DNA of 64,000 nt from Alphaproteobacteria bacterium (GTDB taxonomy: Bacteria > Pseudomonadota > Alphaproteobacteria > CAAGCB01 > CAG-977), in the NCBI GenBank assembly GCA_024413465.1, contig JAKSVU010000005.1, positions 1 through 64,000 on the forward strand. The letters are read 5' to 3'. This document shows, one piece after another, positions 53,130 to 60,906 of this stretch (position 1 is the stretch's first letter; the number at the start of each line of letters is the position of its first letter). The notes below the pieces were generated by a model, which was not told the origin of the DNA, searched no databases, and was given only the letters and a program-made list of their open reading frames with translations. Made by a program: the position numbers and the translations under genes.

Positions 53130-54059
53130 TTATAAGTCTTGTGTCATTGTTTCAATAATTTCTTGACGCACTCTATCAGCATCTTCAACTTTTACCTGAC
53201 AGGTAGCAGCATTAACGTGGCCACCACCACCATACTGTAACATAAAGTTTCCAATATTCATTTTGGAAGTACGATTGAAAATAGATTTACCTGCAGCAAA
53301 AACGACGTTGCGTTTATTTTTTCCCCAAATTTCATGTAAAGAAATATTAATTCCCGGGAATAAAGCATAAACCATGAATCTATTTCCTGCATAAATGACT
53401 TCTTCATCACGCAAATTAATATGAATCATATTTTTATGAATAATTGAACAACGTTTTAATTGTTCAATAAACTTATCTTGATGTTCAAAATATAAATCAA
53501 CGCGTTCTTTAATATCTGGATCAGCCAAAATTTCATCAACGTTATTACAAGTTAAACACAAATCAGCCAAATGAATCATCATATCATGCGTTGATAAACG
53601 GAAATTTTTAAAACGGCCTAAACCTGTTCTCGGATCAACGATAAAAGCAATTAAAGCCCAACCTTCTGGATGAAGAATGGATTCCATCGTATGATCTGCA
53701 GTATCTGCCTTATCAATTGCCTTCATCAAAGCTGGAGAAATACTCTTAAAACGACCTTCTGCCCCATAGTATTCGTAAACGACTCGTGCTGCAGAAGACG
53801 CATTTGGATAAGTAATATAGTTTGGTGGAGTAATTAAGCGTTTTTCTTCACTGCTGTGGTGATCAAATGCAATAAATACGTTTTCAACATAAGGAAGATT
53901 ACAAATGATATCTGTTTCAGAAATTGAAACTCTGCCATCCTGCATATCCTTTGGATGCACGAAACGAACTTCGTCAATAATCCCTACTTCTTTTAATAAA
54001 GCCGCACAAATTACACCATCAAAGTCACAGCGTGTAAGTAATCTCTTCTTTTCAATCAT
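53130..54059 (-). CDS. DHH-family phosphoesterase (paralogue 1)
   Basis: A 309-residue paralogue of the downstream gene: TRCDFDGVICAALLKEV near 8-24, IAFDHHSSEEKR near 62-73, and GGGGHVNAATCQVKV near 270-284. It has the same length and the same order of blocks, including GWALIAFIVDPRTGLGRFKN where the other has GWTLLSFIMDARTGLGRFHN. The start at 54059 (MIEKKRLLTR) has GGAG seven bases upstream; a TTG 12 bases earlier is less likely. It probably works as a homo- or heterodimer with its neighbour (inference). Confidence 0.85.
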   Translation of the reverse strand: MIEKKRLLTRCDFDGVICAALLKEVGIIDEVRFVHPKDMQDGRVSISETDIICNLPYVENVFIAFDHHSSEEKRLITPPNYITYPNASSAARVVYEYYGAEGRFKSISPALMKAIDKADTADHTMESILHPEGWALIAFIVDPRTGLGRFKNFRLSTHDMMIHLADLCLTCNNVDEILADPDIKERVDLYFEHQDKFIEQLKRCSIIHKNMIHINLRDEEVIYAGNRFMVYALFPGINISLHEIWGKNKRNVVFAAGKSIFNRTSKMNIGNFMLQYGGGGHVNAATCQVKVEDADRVRQEIIETMTQDL

Positions 54060-54155
54060 GGGAAACTCCAACCAAAAAATTAAATTAAATCATTTTATTA
54101 AAAAAATATTAAAAAATCAATTGAAACTATTTCAATTCGTGCGTAAATATAAGTT

Positions 54156-54539
54156 ATGAAAAAAAATTTACTTTTTATACTTTTATTTGCAACAAGTTGC
54201 ACTCCTTACATTGATTACAGGCATGAACCAAATCAACCGAATGGTGTTGGAACTGCCACTTCAGATCGTGCTGCCATTTGTTACAACGCTTGGCTTACAA
54301 ATCAAAAAGAAGTCAATGACTTAGCAGTTTATCATTGTTCAAAAACAAGGCGTGAACCTGTTTTTATCAGCCGTGACACTTGGTCTTGCAGATTATTTAC
54401 CCCTCAACGCGTCTATTACAAATGTGTCGAAAATCCAGAGTTATCTGAATATGATTTGACTGAGGACGAAATCATTCTTCGTCAAAAAGAACAACGTGCT
54501 CAAGAATTAGATCAAAAACGATTAAAAACACTTTGGTAA
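54156..54539 (+). CDS. small lipoprotein, 127 aa
   Basis: A signal MKKNLLFILLFATSC with a lipobox ending at Cys15, followed by a mature domain with four further Cys (ICYNAW, YHCSKT, WSCRLF, YKCVEN) that could form two disulfides, and a charged Glu/Gln/Lys tail (about 105-127) with coiled-coil character. The periplasmic, membrane-anchored location is inferred. The family is not recognised. Divergent from the DHH genes across an 85-base AT-rich region. Confidence 0.7.
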   Translation: MKKNLLFILLFATSCTPYIDYRHEPNQPNGVGTATSDRAAICYNAWLTNQKEVNDLAVYHCSKTRREPVFISRDTWSCRLFTPQRVYYKCVENPELSEYDLTEDEIILRQKEQRAQELDQKRLKTLW

Positions 54540-54617
54540 AATGTCAAAACAATTTGCACCAAACGGCTTTTTATTGTATCATGCGTCTCAAGTGTATTTT
54601 TGGAGCAATATAATAAA

Positions 54618-55922
54618 ATGAACTCTCTACTCGCAGTAAAAAATCTTGTTTGGGACATACCAACTATTGTTTTGTTATTGGCAACGGGTGGATTGATTAC
54701 TTACATTACGGGAGCCATTCAGGTCCGTAAATTTTTTAAGGCTCTAAAACTTGCTTTTTGCAACAAGGTAGATCGTTATGATGCTGGTGAATTAACTCAT
54801 CTTCAATCGTTACATTTAACACTCTGTGCAACTGTTGGTTCTGGAAACATCGTGGGAATTGCAACAGCAATTACTCTCGGTGGAATTGGATCTATTTTTT
54901 GGATGTGGGTTGCTGCTTTTTTAGGAATGGCAACGAAATATGCTGAAGCTCTTTTATCCGTAAAATATCGTACAATTAATGAATTTGGCGAAATGGTCGG
55001 TGGATCAATGTATTATTTGAAAAACAGATTGCAAAAACCTGTATTGGCCTTTTTGTTTGCTATTTTCGCTATTGGTGCTTGTCTCGGAATTGGCAGTTCT
55101 GCACAAGGACATGCTATTTCAAGCGTTGTATTTGAAGAAATGCATATTTCCAGAATAACAACAGGAATCATTATTGGGATAATGACTTTGTTGGTCACAA
55201 TCAGAGGAATCAATTCTCTTAAGTATTTCGTTTCGATTTTTGCGCCAATTATGATCCTTTTGTATTGCGGTTTTTCATTATTTATTATTTGCTCTCATCC
55301 TGTTCTTGGTTGGAATGCTTTTAAATTGATTTTTACTAGTGCCCTTTCCTCTGACGCTTTGACAGGAGGAATGCTTGGTGTTGCAATTCGATACGGAATT
55401 GGGTATGGTGTTTTTTCAAATGAAGCAGGAATGGGGTCTACCGCCATTGCAGCAGCTTGTGCAAAAACAGGGGAACCATCAAATCAAGCTTTAGTTTCAA
55501 TGATACAGGTTTTTGTTGATACTTTCGTTATTTGTACCTTAACGGCTCTTATCATCATCATGTATGGTCCTAGTAGTCAATCCGAAAGTATTATTGAAAT
55601 GGTTCCTAGCGCTTTCTCTCATTTTATTGGACCAATTGGTGGAAAAGTTGTCTTAATTTCACTCGTTCTATTTTCATTTTCAACAATTTGCGGATGGGAA
55701 TATTACGGAGAAAAATGTATAGACTTTTTGTTGGGATACCGTGCTATATGGCCATTTAAAATTATTTTTCTTATTTCTATATTTTTTGGAGCAAAGGCTG
55801 AAAACCTAGATTTTGTTTTAGGTTTTGCAAATACCTTTAACGGCTTAATGACCTTACCAAACTTAGTTGCTTTGATTCTATTTGCTGGTGTTATTAAAGC
55901 CGATACAAAAAAAATTAAATAA
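54618..55922 (+). CDS. sodium:alanine (AGCS) amino-acid symporter
   Basis: A 434-residue polytopic membrane protein with about ten to eleven hydrophobic segments. AGCS signatures are visible: GAIQVRKFFKALKLA, the first re-entrant segment TLCATVGSGNIVGIATAI (about 79-96, GSGNIxGVA), AAFLGMATKYAEALLSVKYR, and FSNEAGMGSTAIAAACAKT (about 265-283). It imports alanine, glycine or D-amino acids with Na+. The exact start is ambiguous (54600 TTG or 54618 ATG); I give the ATG. The STAS/HATPase pair follows after 17 bases, so the three may be cotranscribed, which is an uncommon association. Confidence 0.88.
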   Translation: MNSLLAVKNLVWDIPTIVLLLATGGLITYITGAIQVRKFFKALKLAFCNKVDRYDAGELTHLQSLHLTLCATVGSGNIVGIATAITLGGIGSIFWMWVAAFLGMATKYAEALLSVKYRTINEFGEMVGGSMYYLKNRLQKPVLAFLFAIFAIGACLGIGSSAQGHAISSVVFEEMHISRITTGIIIGIMTLLVTIRGINSLKYFVSIFAPIMILLYCGFSLFIICSHPVLGWNAFKLIFTSALSSDALTGGMLGVAIRYGIGYGVFSNEAGMGSTAIAAACAKTGEPSNQALVSMIQVFVDTFVICTLTALIIIMYGPSSQSESIIEMVPSAFSHFIGPIGGKVVLISLVLFSFSTICGWEYYGEKCIDFLLGYRAIWPFKIIFLISIFFGAKAENLDFVLGFANTFNGLMTLPNLVALILFAGVIKADTKKIK

Positions 55923-55939
55923 ATTCTGGAGATAAAAAC

Positions 55940-56233
55940 ATGGAAATTGTTATTGAAAAAAAAGAAAATGTAATGAACTGTTGTGTTACTGGAAAAATAG
56001 ATACAGTGACAAGTACAGAATTACAAAAAAAAGTAGATTTATCTGATGTTACAGATGTTACATTTGATTTATCAAACGTGGATTACTTATCATCTGCTGG
56101 ACTTCGTTTTTTCATTGTTTGCCACAAAACGTTAGCAGCAAAATCGGGATCTTTAAAAATTGTAAAAATTCAAGATCACGTTAAAGAAGTCTTCGATATG
56201 GTTGGTTTAGATTCTATTTTGGATTTATCGTAA
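55940..56233 (+). CDS. STAS-domain anti-sigma factor antagonist
   Basis: A 97-residue single STAS domain (SpoIIAA/RsbV type). The conserved stretch DLSNVDYLSSAGLRFFIVCH (about 44-63) contains Ser52 and Ser53, one of which aligns with the phosphorylated serine. It ends KEVFDMVGLDSIL. It binds and neutralises a partner kinase when unphosphorylated. It overlaps the downstream kinase gene by one base. No sigma factor or PP2C phosphatase is in the window. Confidence 0.9.
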   Translation: MEIVIEKKENVMNCCVTGKIDTVTSTELQKKVDLSDVTDVTFDLSNVDYLSSAGLRFFIVCHKTLAAKSGSLKIVKIQDHVKEVFDMVGLDSILDLS

Positions 56234-56661
56234 TGAAAAACATAGAAAAAGTTGATACATCTACAATTAAATTACCTGCTGATATTCAGTATTGGGAAGA
56301 ATTAGAAACATATATGTCCAGAGAATTTGAACAAAACAATATTCCTAAGGACAGAATTATGAAAACGCTGATGGCTGTTGAAGAAATTTTCGTAAACATT
56401 GCCCATTATGCTTACCCTAAAAACAAAGGGTTCGTCTGGATTAAAAACTTTATGGCAGAAAATATGTACCAGATTACCTTCATTGATGAAGGAACTCCTT
56501 ATAATCCATTGGAAAAAGCAGATCCAGATATTACTCTTAATTTAGAAGATCGCGAAATTGGTGGTCTTGGAATTTTTATGGTTAAAAACATCACAGATAA
56601 AGTTGATTATCACCATATCGGAAACCAAAACCAATTTACGATTGGAATTAAAATAAAATAA
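56233..56661 (+). CDS. RsbW/SpoIIAB-like anti-sigma kinase (HATPase_c)
   Basis: A 142-residue GHKL ATPase. The N-box region VEEIFVNIAHYAYP (about 49-62), the G1 motif FIDEGTPYNP (about 87-96) and the G2-like GGLGIFMVKNI (about 116-126) are present. Such proteins phosphorylate the STAS partner and hold a sigma factor or other target. With the STAS gene and alanine symporter it forms a three-gene unit closed by a bidirectional terminator. Confidence 0.9.
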   Translation: MKNIEKVDTSTIKLPADIQYWEELETYMSREFEQNNIPKDRIMKTLMAVEEIFVNIAHYAYPKNKGFVWIKNFMAENMYQITFIDEGTPYNPLEKADPDITLNLEDREIGGLGIFMVKNITDKVDYHHIGNQNQFTIGIKIK

Positions 56662-56677
56662 CAATGATCCAGAAAAT

Positions 56678-56714
56678 AAAAAAACGCGGGAAAATAAAAT
56701 TTCTCGCGTTTTTT
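56678..56714. terminator. bidirectional terminator between the kinase gene and the TolC-like gene
   Basis: AAAAACGCGGGAAA (56680-56693) pairs with TTTCTCGCGTTTTT (56700-56713), loop ATAAAA. It carries A- and T-runs on both sides. Confidence 0.8.
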
Positions 56715-56737
56715 AATTCATTTAAACTGACCTTATC

Positions 56738-58627
56738 CTAGTTCAATAAACATGATTTCAAATCTGCTGCCATTTGTTTACACAATTCACGTAGTGTTTT
56801 TTCTGCGTCTGAAATAAAAGTACGAACTCTAGATTGATTATTGACTTTGACTTCTCGGTAAATCGGAGAATACTTTGACAAGTTTGGATAAGTTCCTGAC
56901 AACTCATTCCAGTAAGCTTGTGCCCCTTCTAACGTTTCAAATGAAGAAACTTGCAACATTTTTCCAGAAACAGGTTTTGCCTTAACCGTCTTTGATTTTT
57001 TCACAACAACAGGTTTTTCCACCTTTTTAGGTGTAGACAATTGATCCATGGTAGGTTTCAATGAAATTGGTTGAGCAGGCTTATCTGCTTTAACTTGATT
57101 TTCATTCAAATTACCAAAGACTTCGAATTGACTACGTTGTGATGGAGGATAATCGTATGAAACGTCTTTGTATGGGAAATCTCCTGCATCACGAGATAAA
57201 TTACTTTCCAAAACATCGGCTAATGCAGCAACAGAAACGTCTGAAGTATTTATACCATTAACAGGATCCCATCCTAAAGCAATAAACATATCACTTTCTG
57301 CCATTTTATATTCAGCATAAGCTAAGTCACGATTAATTTGGCTTTGAATTGCATCAACCATAGCTAACAACAATGCTGATCTGTCCTTTGTTTTTTTAGC
57401 AACTTGACGCATCAAATTTTCATTAACAACGCGCAAGCGTTCATTTACGTTAAAGTTTTCAATTGATTGATTTATTTGTAAATGAGCAATATTGACTTGA
57501 GAAATAATCGCCATTGTCATTGCCAAGCGTTGTTGACGGGCCAATTCTTTTTCAGAATCAATTCTATTTAAACGGCCTGGAGCCGTAATCAAATTGATTA
57601 AATTCCAAGAAACACCAACACCAACTTCTGCCCAATTTTTATTTTTCAGGAACGTATCAGATTGATAATTTATTCCACCACCAAAACTAATTCCAGGGAA
57701 CAATTTAACAATTTCTTTTTTCGCTTCATATTCGCTCAAACGAACTTCATAATCATGAATACGCAATTCTGGACGAGCTAACAAAGCAGAATATTCCCAT
57801 TCGTACAAACCTTCTGCTTTTGATATTTTTTCAATATCCATTTCACGAGGAATATCAAGGACAAAACGAGAATTCATTCCAACGTTCATTAACTTTGCTA
57901 AATCAAGTTTTGCCGTTAAAATTTCTTGTTTGATTTTATTCAAATTTTGCAAAGCAGATAACAAACTTTTTTCGCTTGTTAATTGTTCTGTTGTTTTATT
58001 GCCATCTGTATTTATTCTAATCAATTCTTCATTAATTTTAACTGACAACGTTTCTAAATCTTTTTCAATACGTTGAGCTGCTGCTGCACGCCAGAAAGCA
58101 ACACGCACGTCATGAACAAGATGTTGAACGATTTTTCTTATATTTTCTTGAGCAATAAAACTTTGATTTCCTGCCTGCTTAGCATTGTAATAGCTGACAC
58201 CAAAATCAAGCACGTTAAAAACCATCTGCAAATCAGCATCTCGGAAAGTTTTATTTCCTTTAAAATCATGTTCGACACCTTTTTTATCATGATTTTTAGG
58301 CTCTGATACGCCTCTGTATTCCACACGATTTGAACGAGTTGTCCAACCACCAGAAGCAGCTAATTCTGGCAACATATCAACTGTTTCACCATCTAAATTG
58401 ATATTTAAAGCTTGTTCAAAAATTTCAACACGATTTTGAGCATTGTATTTAATTGCACGAGCCATTGCTTCATATAATGTTACTGGTTTTACGATAGCTT
58501 CTTGATTTTCAAATAAAGCAGTTCTATCCAATTGAACGCGAGCAGCAATTTGTTCATCTGTCAATGGATCATTTTGAACTGTACAAGCGGTTAATCCCAA
58601 TAAAAATAAAATACTTTTTTTCATCAA
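56738..58627 (-). CDS. TolC-family outer-membrane lipoprotein with C-terminal SPOR domain
   Basis: A 629-residue protein: a lipoprotein signal (MMKKSILFLLGLTAC), then the duplicated TolC/OEP fold (about 45-480) with alternating helical and barrel parts (SFGGGINYQSDTFL, GVGVSWNLINLI). A Pro/Lys linker (about 515-550) leads to a SPOR-like domain (MLQVSSFETLEGAQAYWNEL, later TLRELCKQMAADLK). TolC proteins form the outer-membrane duct of efflux and type I secretion; SPOR domains bind denuded septal peptidoglycan. The fusion is unusual and would place the duct near the division site. The inner-membrane pump genes are not in the window. Confidence 0.82.
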   Translation of the reverse strand: MMKKSILFLLGLTACTVQNDPLTDEQIAARVQLDRTALFENQEAIVKPVTLYEAMARAIKYNAQNRVEIFEQALNINLDGETVDMLPELAASGGWTTRSNRVEYRGVSEPKNHDKKGVEHDFKGNKTFRDADLQMVFNVLDFGVSYYNAKQAGNQSFIAQENIRKIVQHLVHDVRVAFWRAAAAQRIEKDLETLSVKINEELIRINTDGNKTTEQLTSEKSLLSALQNLNKIKQEILTAKLDLAKLMNVGMNSRFVLDIPREMDIEKISKAEGLYEWEYSALLARPELRIHDYEVRLSEYEAKKEIVKLFPGISFGGGINYQSDTFLKNKNWAEVGVGVSWNLINLITAPGRLNRIDSEKELARQQRLAMTMAIISQVNIAHLQINQSIENFNVNERLRVVNENLMRQVAKKTKDRSALLLAMVDAIQSQINRDLAYAEYKMAESDMFIALGWDPVNGINTSDVSVAALADVLESNLSRDAGDFPYKDVSYDYPPSQRSQFEVFGNLNENQVKADKPAQPISLKPTMDQLSTPKKVEKPVVVKKSKTVKAKPVSGKMLQVSSFETLEGAQAYWNELSGTYPNLSKYSPIYREVKVNNQSRVRTFISDAEKTLRELCKQMAADLKSCLLN

Positions 58628-58636
58628 AATAATCCT

Positions 58637-59908
58637 TTATGCCAACCAATCTGGGTGGAACAACATAATAAACCCTAATACGAATAAGATTAACCCACCA
58701 AATAATTTACACCACACCATATATTTATCACCAGCATATTTATTGACAGCAAAAGCAGCCAATGAAAAGACGATAATATCATCTAACATAAAGAAGAACA
58801 TATATACGGTGATATACCAATAATGCATCCAAGTTGATAAATGGGAAAATGCCAAAACACTTGTAAAAATAGCAGGCAAAGCAGCAGAACAAACAAATTC
58901 AATTCCATTAACAACGATTGCTAAAGCGAATACACCTGTCAATGTCCCCCAACTTAGAGGTTTTTCAGCTAAAGCACGAATTCTATTTTTAATTCTGTTA
59001 CGACCTTCAGCTGATGTAACCTTACATTTTGGACCTTCAAAAAATGATTTTAAAGATTCAAAACCGGTATAAAGAGCTATCGCACCAATACCAACTGTCA
59101 GCAAACGCATATATCCAATAACTTTAAACAAGTTAATCCAACCTGCCATCAATGCAAAATAGAATACAGCTGAAGCAGCCAAAAAAGACCCAACGATAAC
59201 GACAATCTTGCGTTTATCATTCAAATCAACAATAACGGAAATCATAAAGACGAGAACCCACATAGCACATGGATTAAATCCATCAACCAATCCTAAAACA
59301 ACAGCTAAAAATGGAATTGATTCTTGGAAAACGTCAATTTCTCCAAAATATGGCAAGGTAACCATACGAGATGGCGTATTTGTTTTTGGTTTAGTTCCCA
59401 TCAAAGCAGCTTTAATATCTTCAGCGGAAACAGCTTGTTCTTCTGTTTCACAAGCTTCCCCATCCTTTAATCCGCAAATTGCATGTTTTGTATTACTTTC
59501 CAAAGTACCATTCAACAAAGCACGATAGTCATTAGCATTAAAACCTTCAACGTATCTGCCTTTATATTTGAAAACAGGAGTACCTTTAATGCCATTTTCT
59601 TCTGTATATTTTAGAAAAGCTGTCCGTTCTTCGTTAGAAATTTCAGATAATTCCTTTTGAACAAACGTTTTTTCTGGAAATTCTGTTTTTAGAGTGTTTT
59701 CAATGAACTCAATTGCTTGATGACAATGAGGGCAACCATGAACGTGATACAATTCGACAACTTCACCATTTTCATCAACTGGCAAAAATTGGTTGTCTGT
59801 TGTTTTGAAAAAACCTACCCACACAAACAACGCAATACTAATAAACAACGCTGCAGCATGTGCTTTATCATCACGCAAATCTGCGATAAAGTTCTTGAAA
59901 AATGTCAT
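58637..59908 (-). CDS. DsbD-like membrane protein with N-terminal glutaredoxin-type domain
   Basis: A 423-residue protein. Membrane segment at about 17-35, a periplasmic thioredoxin/glutaredoxin-like domain (about 48-140) with active site HGCPHCHQ (Cys59, Cys62) and cis-Pro region IKGTPVF, and a linker. A membrane domain of about six segments (200-423) follows, including GLVDGFNPCAMWVLVFM, a Pro-Cys motif typical of the DsbD/CcdA hub, and FVCSAALPAIF. It likely moves electrons across the inner membrane to periplasmic or outer-membrane targets. It is nine bases before the TolC-SPOR gene and probably cotranscribed, so the TolC protein or its partners may be substrates (inference). Confidence 0.8.
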   Translation of the reverse strand: MTFFKNFIADLRDDKAHAAALFISIALFVWVGFFKTTDNQFLPVDENGEVVELYHVHGCPHCHQAIEFIENTLKTEFPEKTFVQKELSEISNEERTAFLKYTEENGIKGTPVFKYKGRYVEGFNANDYRALLNGTLESNTKHAICGLKDGEACETEEQAVSAEDIKAALMGTKPKTNTPSRMVTLPYFGEIDVFQESIPFLAVVLGLVDGFNPCAMWVLVFMISVIVDLNDKRKIVVIVGSFLAASAVFYFALMAGWINLFKVIGYMRLLTVGIGAIALYTGFESLKSFFEGPKCKVTSAEGRNRIKNRIRALAEKPLSWGTLTGVFALAIVVNGIEFVCSAALPAIFTSVLAFSHLSTWMHYWYITVYMFFFMLDDIIVFSLAAFAVNKYAGDKYMVWCKLFGGLILFVLGFIMLFHPDWLA

Positions 59909-60007
59909 TTCTCATAACTCCAAAAAATAATTATTTTTTATATTGACAGCGATTTTAATAAATTATTTACCAAATTGCAACGAGTCTTTGACATTTTTTA
60001 TAAAATT

Positions 60008-60514
60008 TTACTTAATTAAAGCTTGAACTTCTTTTAAAGATTTAACAACCACATTTGCTTGTGTTCCATGACGAGATGTTTTCCCGAACAATATATTTGT
60101 TCCAACTCCTGCATTGACACCAGCAGAAATATCCGTTTCTTTATCTCCAATAGAAAAAGAAGATTTCATATCCAAGTCATATTTATATTTTGCTTTGATA
60201 AATAATCCTGGATAAGGCTTATGGTCAATAGACTGCATAAATTGACACCAATATAATTCATCAATATGGACTTGACGTTTTTCAAACTCAGTCAACATAT
60301 AATTTGAAACCGTTTCAAAATCTTGAACGGTATAATACCCTAAATCTATTCCAGATTGATTTGTGATAATGATAATTTTATAACCCAAATTTTGAGCGTG
60401 CTGACATAAATCAAAAATACCAGGAACAAATTCAAAATGTTCGATTTGATAAACGTATTGGTGATCTACATTGATAACGCCATCACGATCTAAAAAAAGA
60501 GCTTTATTCTTCAT
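60008..60514 (-). CDS. HAD-IIIA phosphatase, GmhB/HisB-like
   Basis: A 168-residue HAD-IIIA protein. LFLDRDGVINVD (7-18) carries both catalytic Asp, ITNQSGID the motif-II Ser/Asn, and SIGDKETDISAGVNAG the last motif. It resembles D,D-heptose 1,7-bisphosphate phosphatase but has CQFMQSIDHKPYPG where GmhB has a Cys/His zinc site, so the zinc site appears absent. It overlaps the rbfA end by 11 bases and is the last gene of the infB operon. The heptose assignment is plausible, not certain. Confidence 0.75.
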   Translation of the reverse strand: MKNKALFLDRDGVINVDHQYVYQIEHFEFVPGIFDLCQHAQNLGYKIIIITNQSGIDLGYYTVQDFETVSNYMLTEFEKRQVHIDELYWCQFMQSIDHKPYPGLFIKAKYKYDLDMKSSFSIGDKETDISAGVNAGVGTNILFGKTSRHGTQANVVVKSLKEVQALIK

Positions 60515-60905
60515 CTTTCTTTTCTAAATCACGACGAACTTTTTCTGAAGACAACAATGCTTCAATATGATCCGCTTCAGCTTGAGCTTCATCAGCAAAA
60601 AATTTTACTTCTGGAGCAAGTCTTAAACGCAAATTTTTAGCTAATACTGTACGGAAAAAGCCACGAACTTCGTTCATCTTTTTGATTAAATCCTTCGTTT
60701 CAACGGGATTTATTACCAAAAAGGAAATATAAACTTTACAATAAGAAAAATCCGAAGAAACCTTTGCTTCCATTACTGTCGTTGGAGGCAAATCTAACAA
60801 AGTTTCAGGTACGTTTCCCCGTTCAAAACAGGAACTGATTAAGTGTTTTATTTGTTCCCCAACGCGCAACTGTCGTTGGGAAACTGGTTTAGAATTTGAT
60901 CGCAT
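60504..60905 (-). CDS. rbfA: ribosome-binding factor A
   Basis: Helps mature the 30S subunit (16S 5' end) and aids cold adaptation. The 133 residues have a KH-like fold: QRQLRVGEQIKHLISSCFER at the N-terminus, then MEAKVSSDFSYCKVYISFLV, and LRLAPEVKFFADEA. It lies one base after infB. truB, which often follows, is replaced by the HAD gene here. Confidence 0.95.
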   Translation of the reverse strand: MRSNSKPVSQRQLRVGEQIKHLISSCFERGNVPETLLDLPPTTVMEAKVSSDFSYCKVYISFLVINPVETKDLIKKMNEVRGFFRTVLAKNLRLRLAPEVKFFADEAQAEADHIEALLSSEKVRRDLEKKDEE

Positions 60906-60906
60906 A

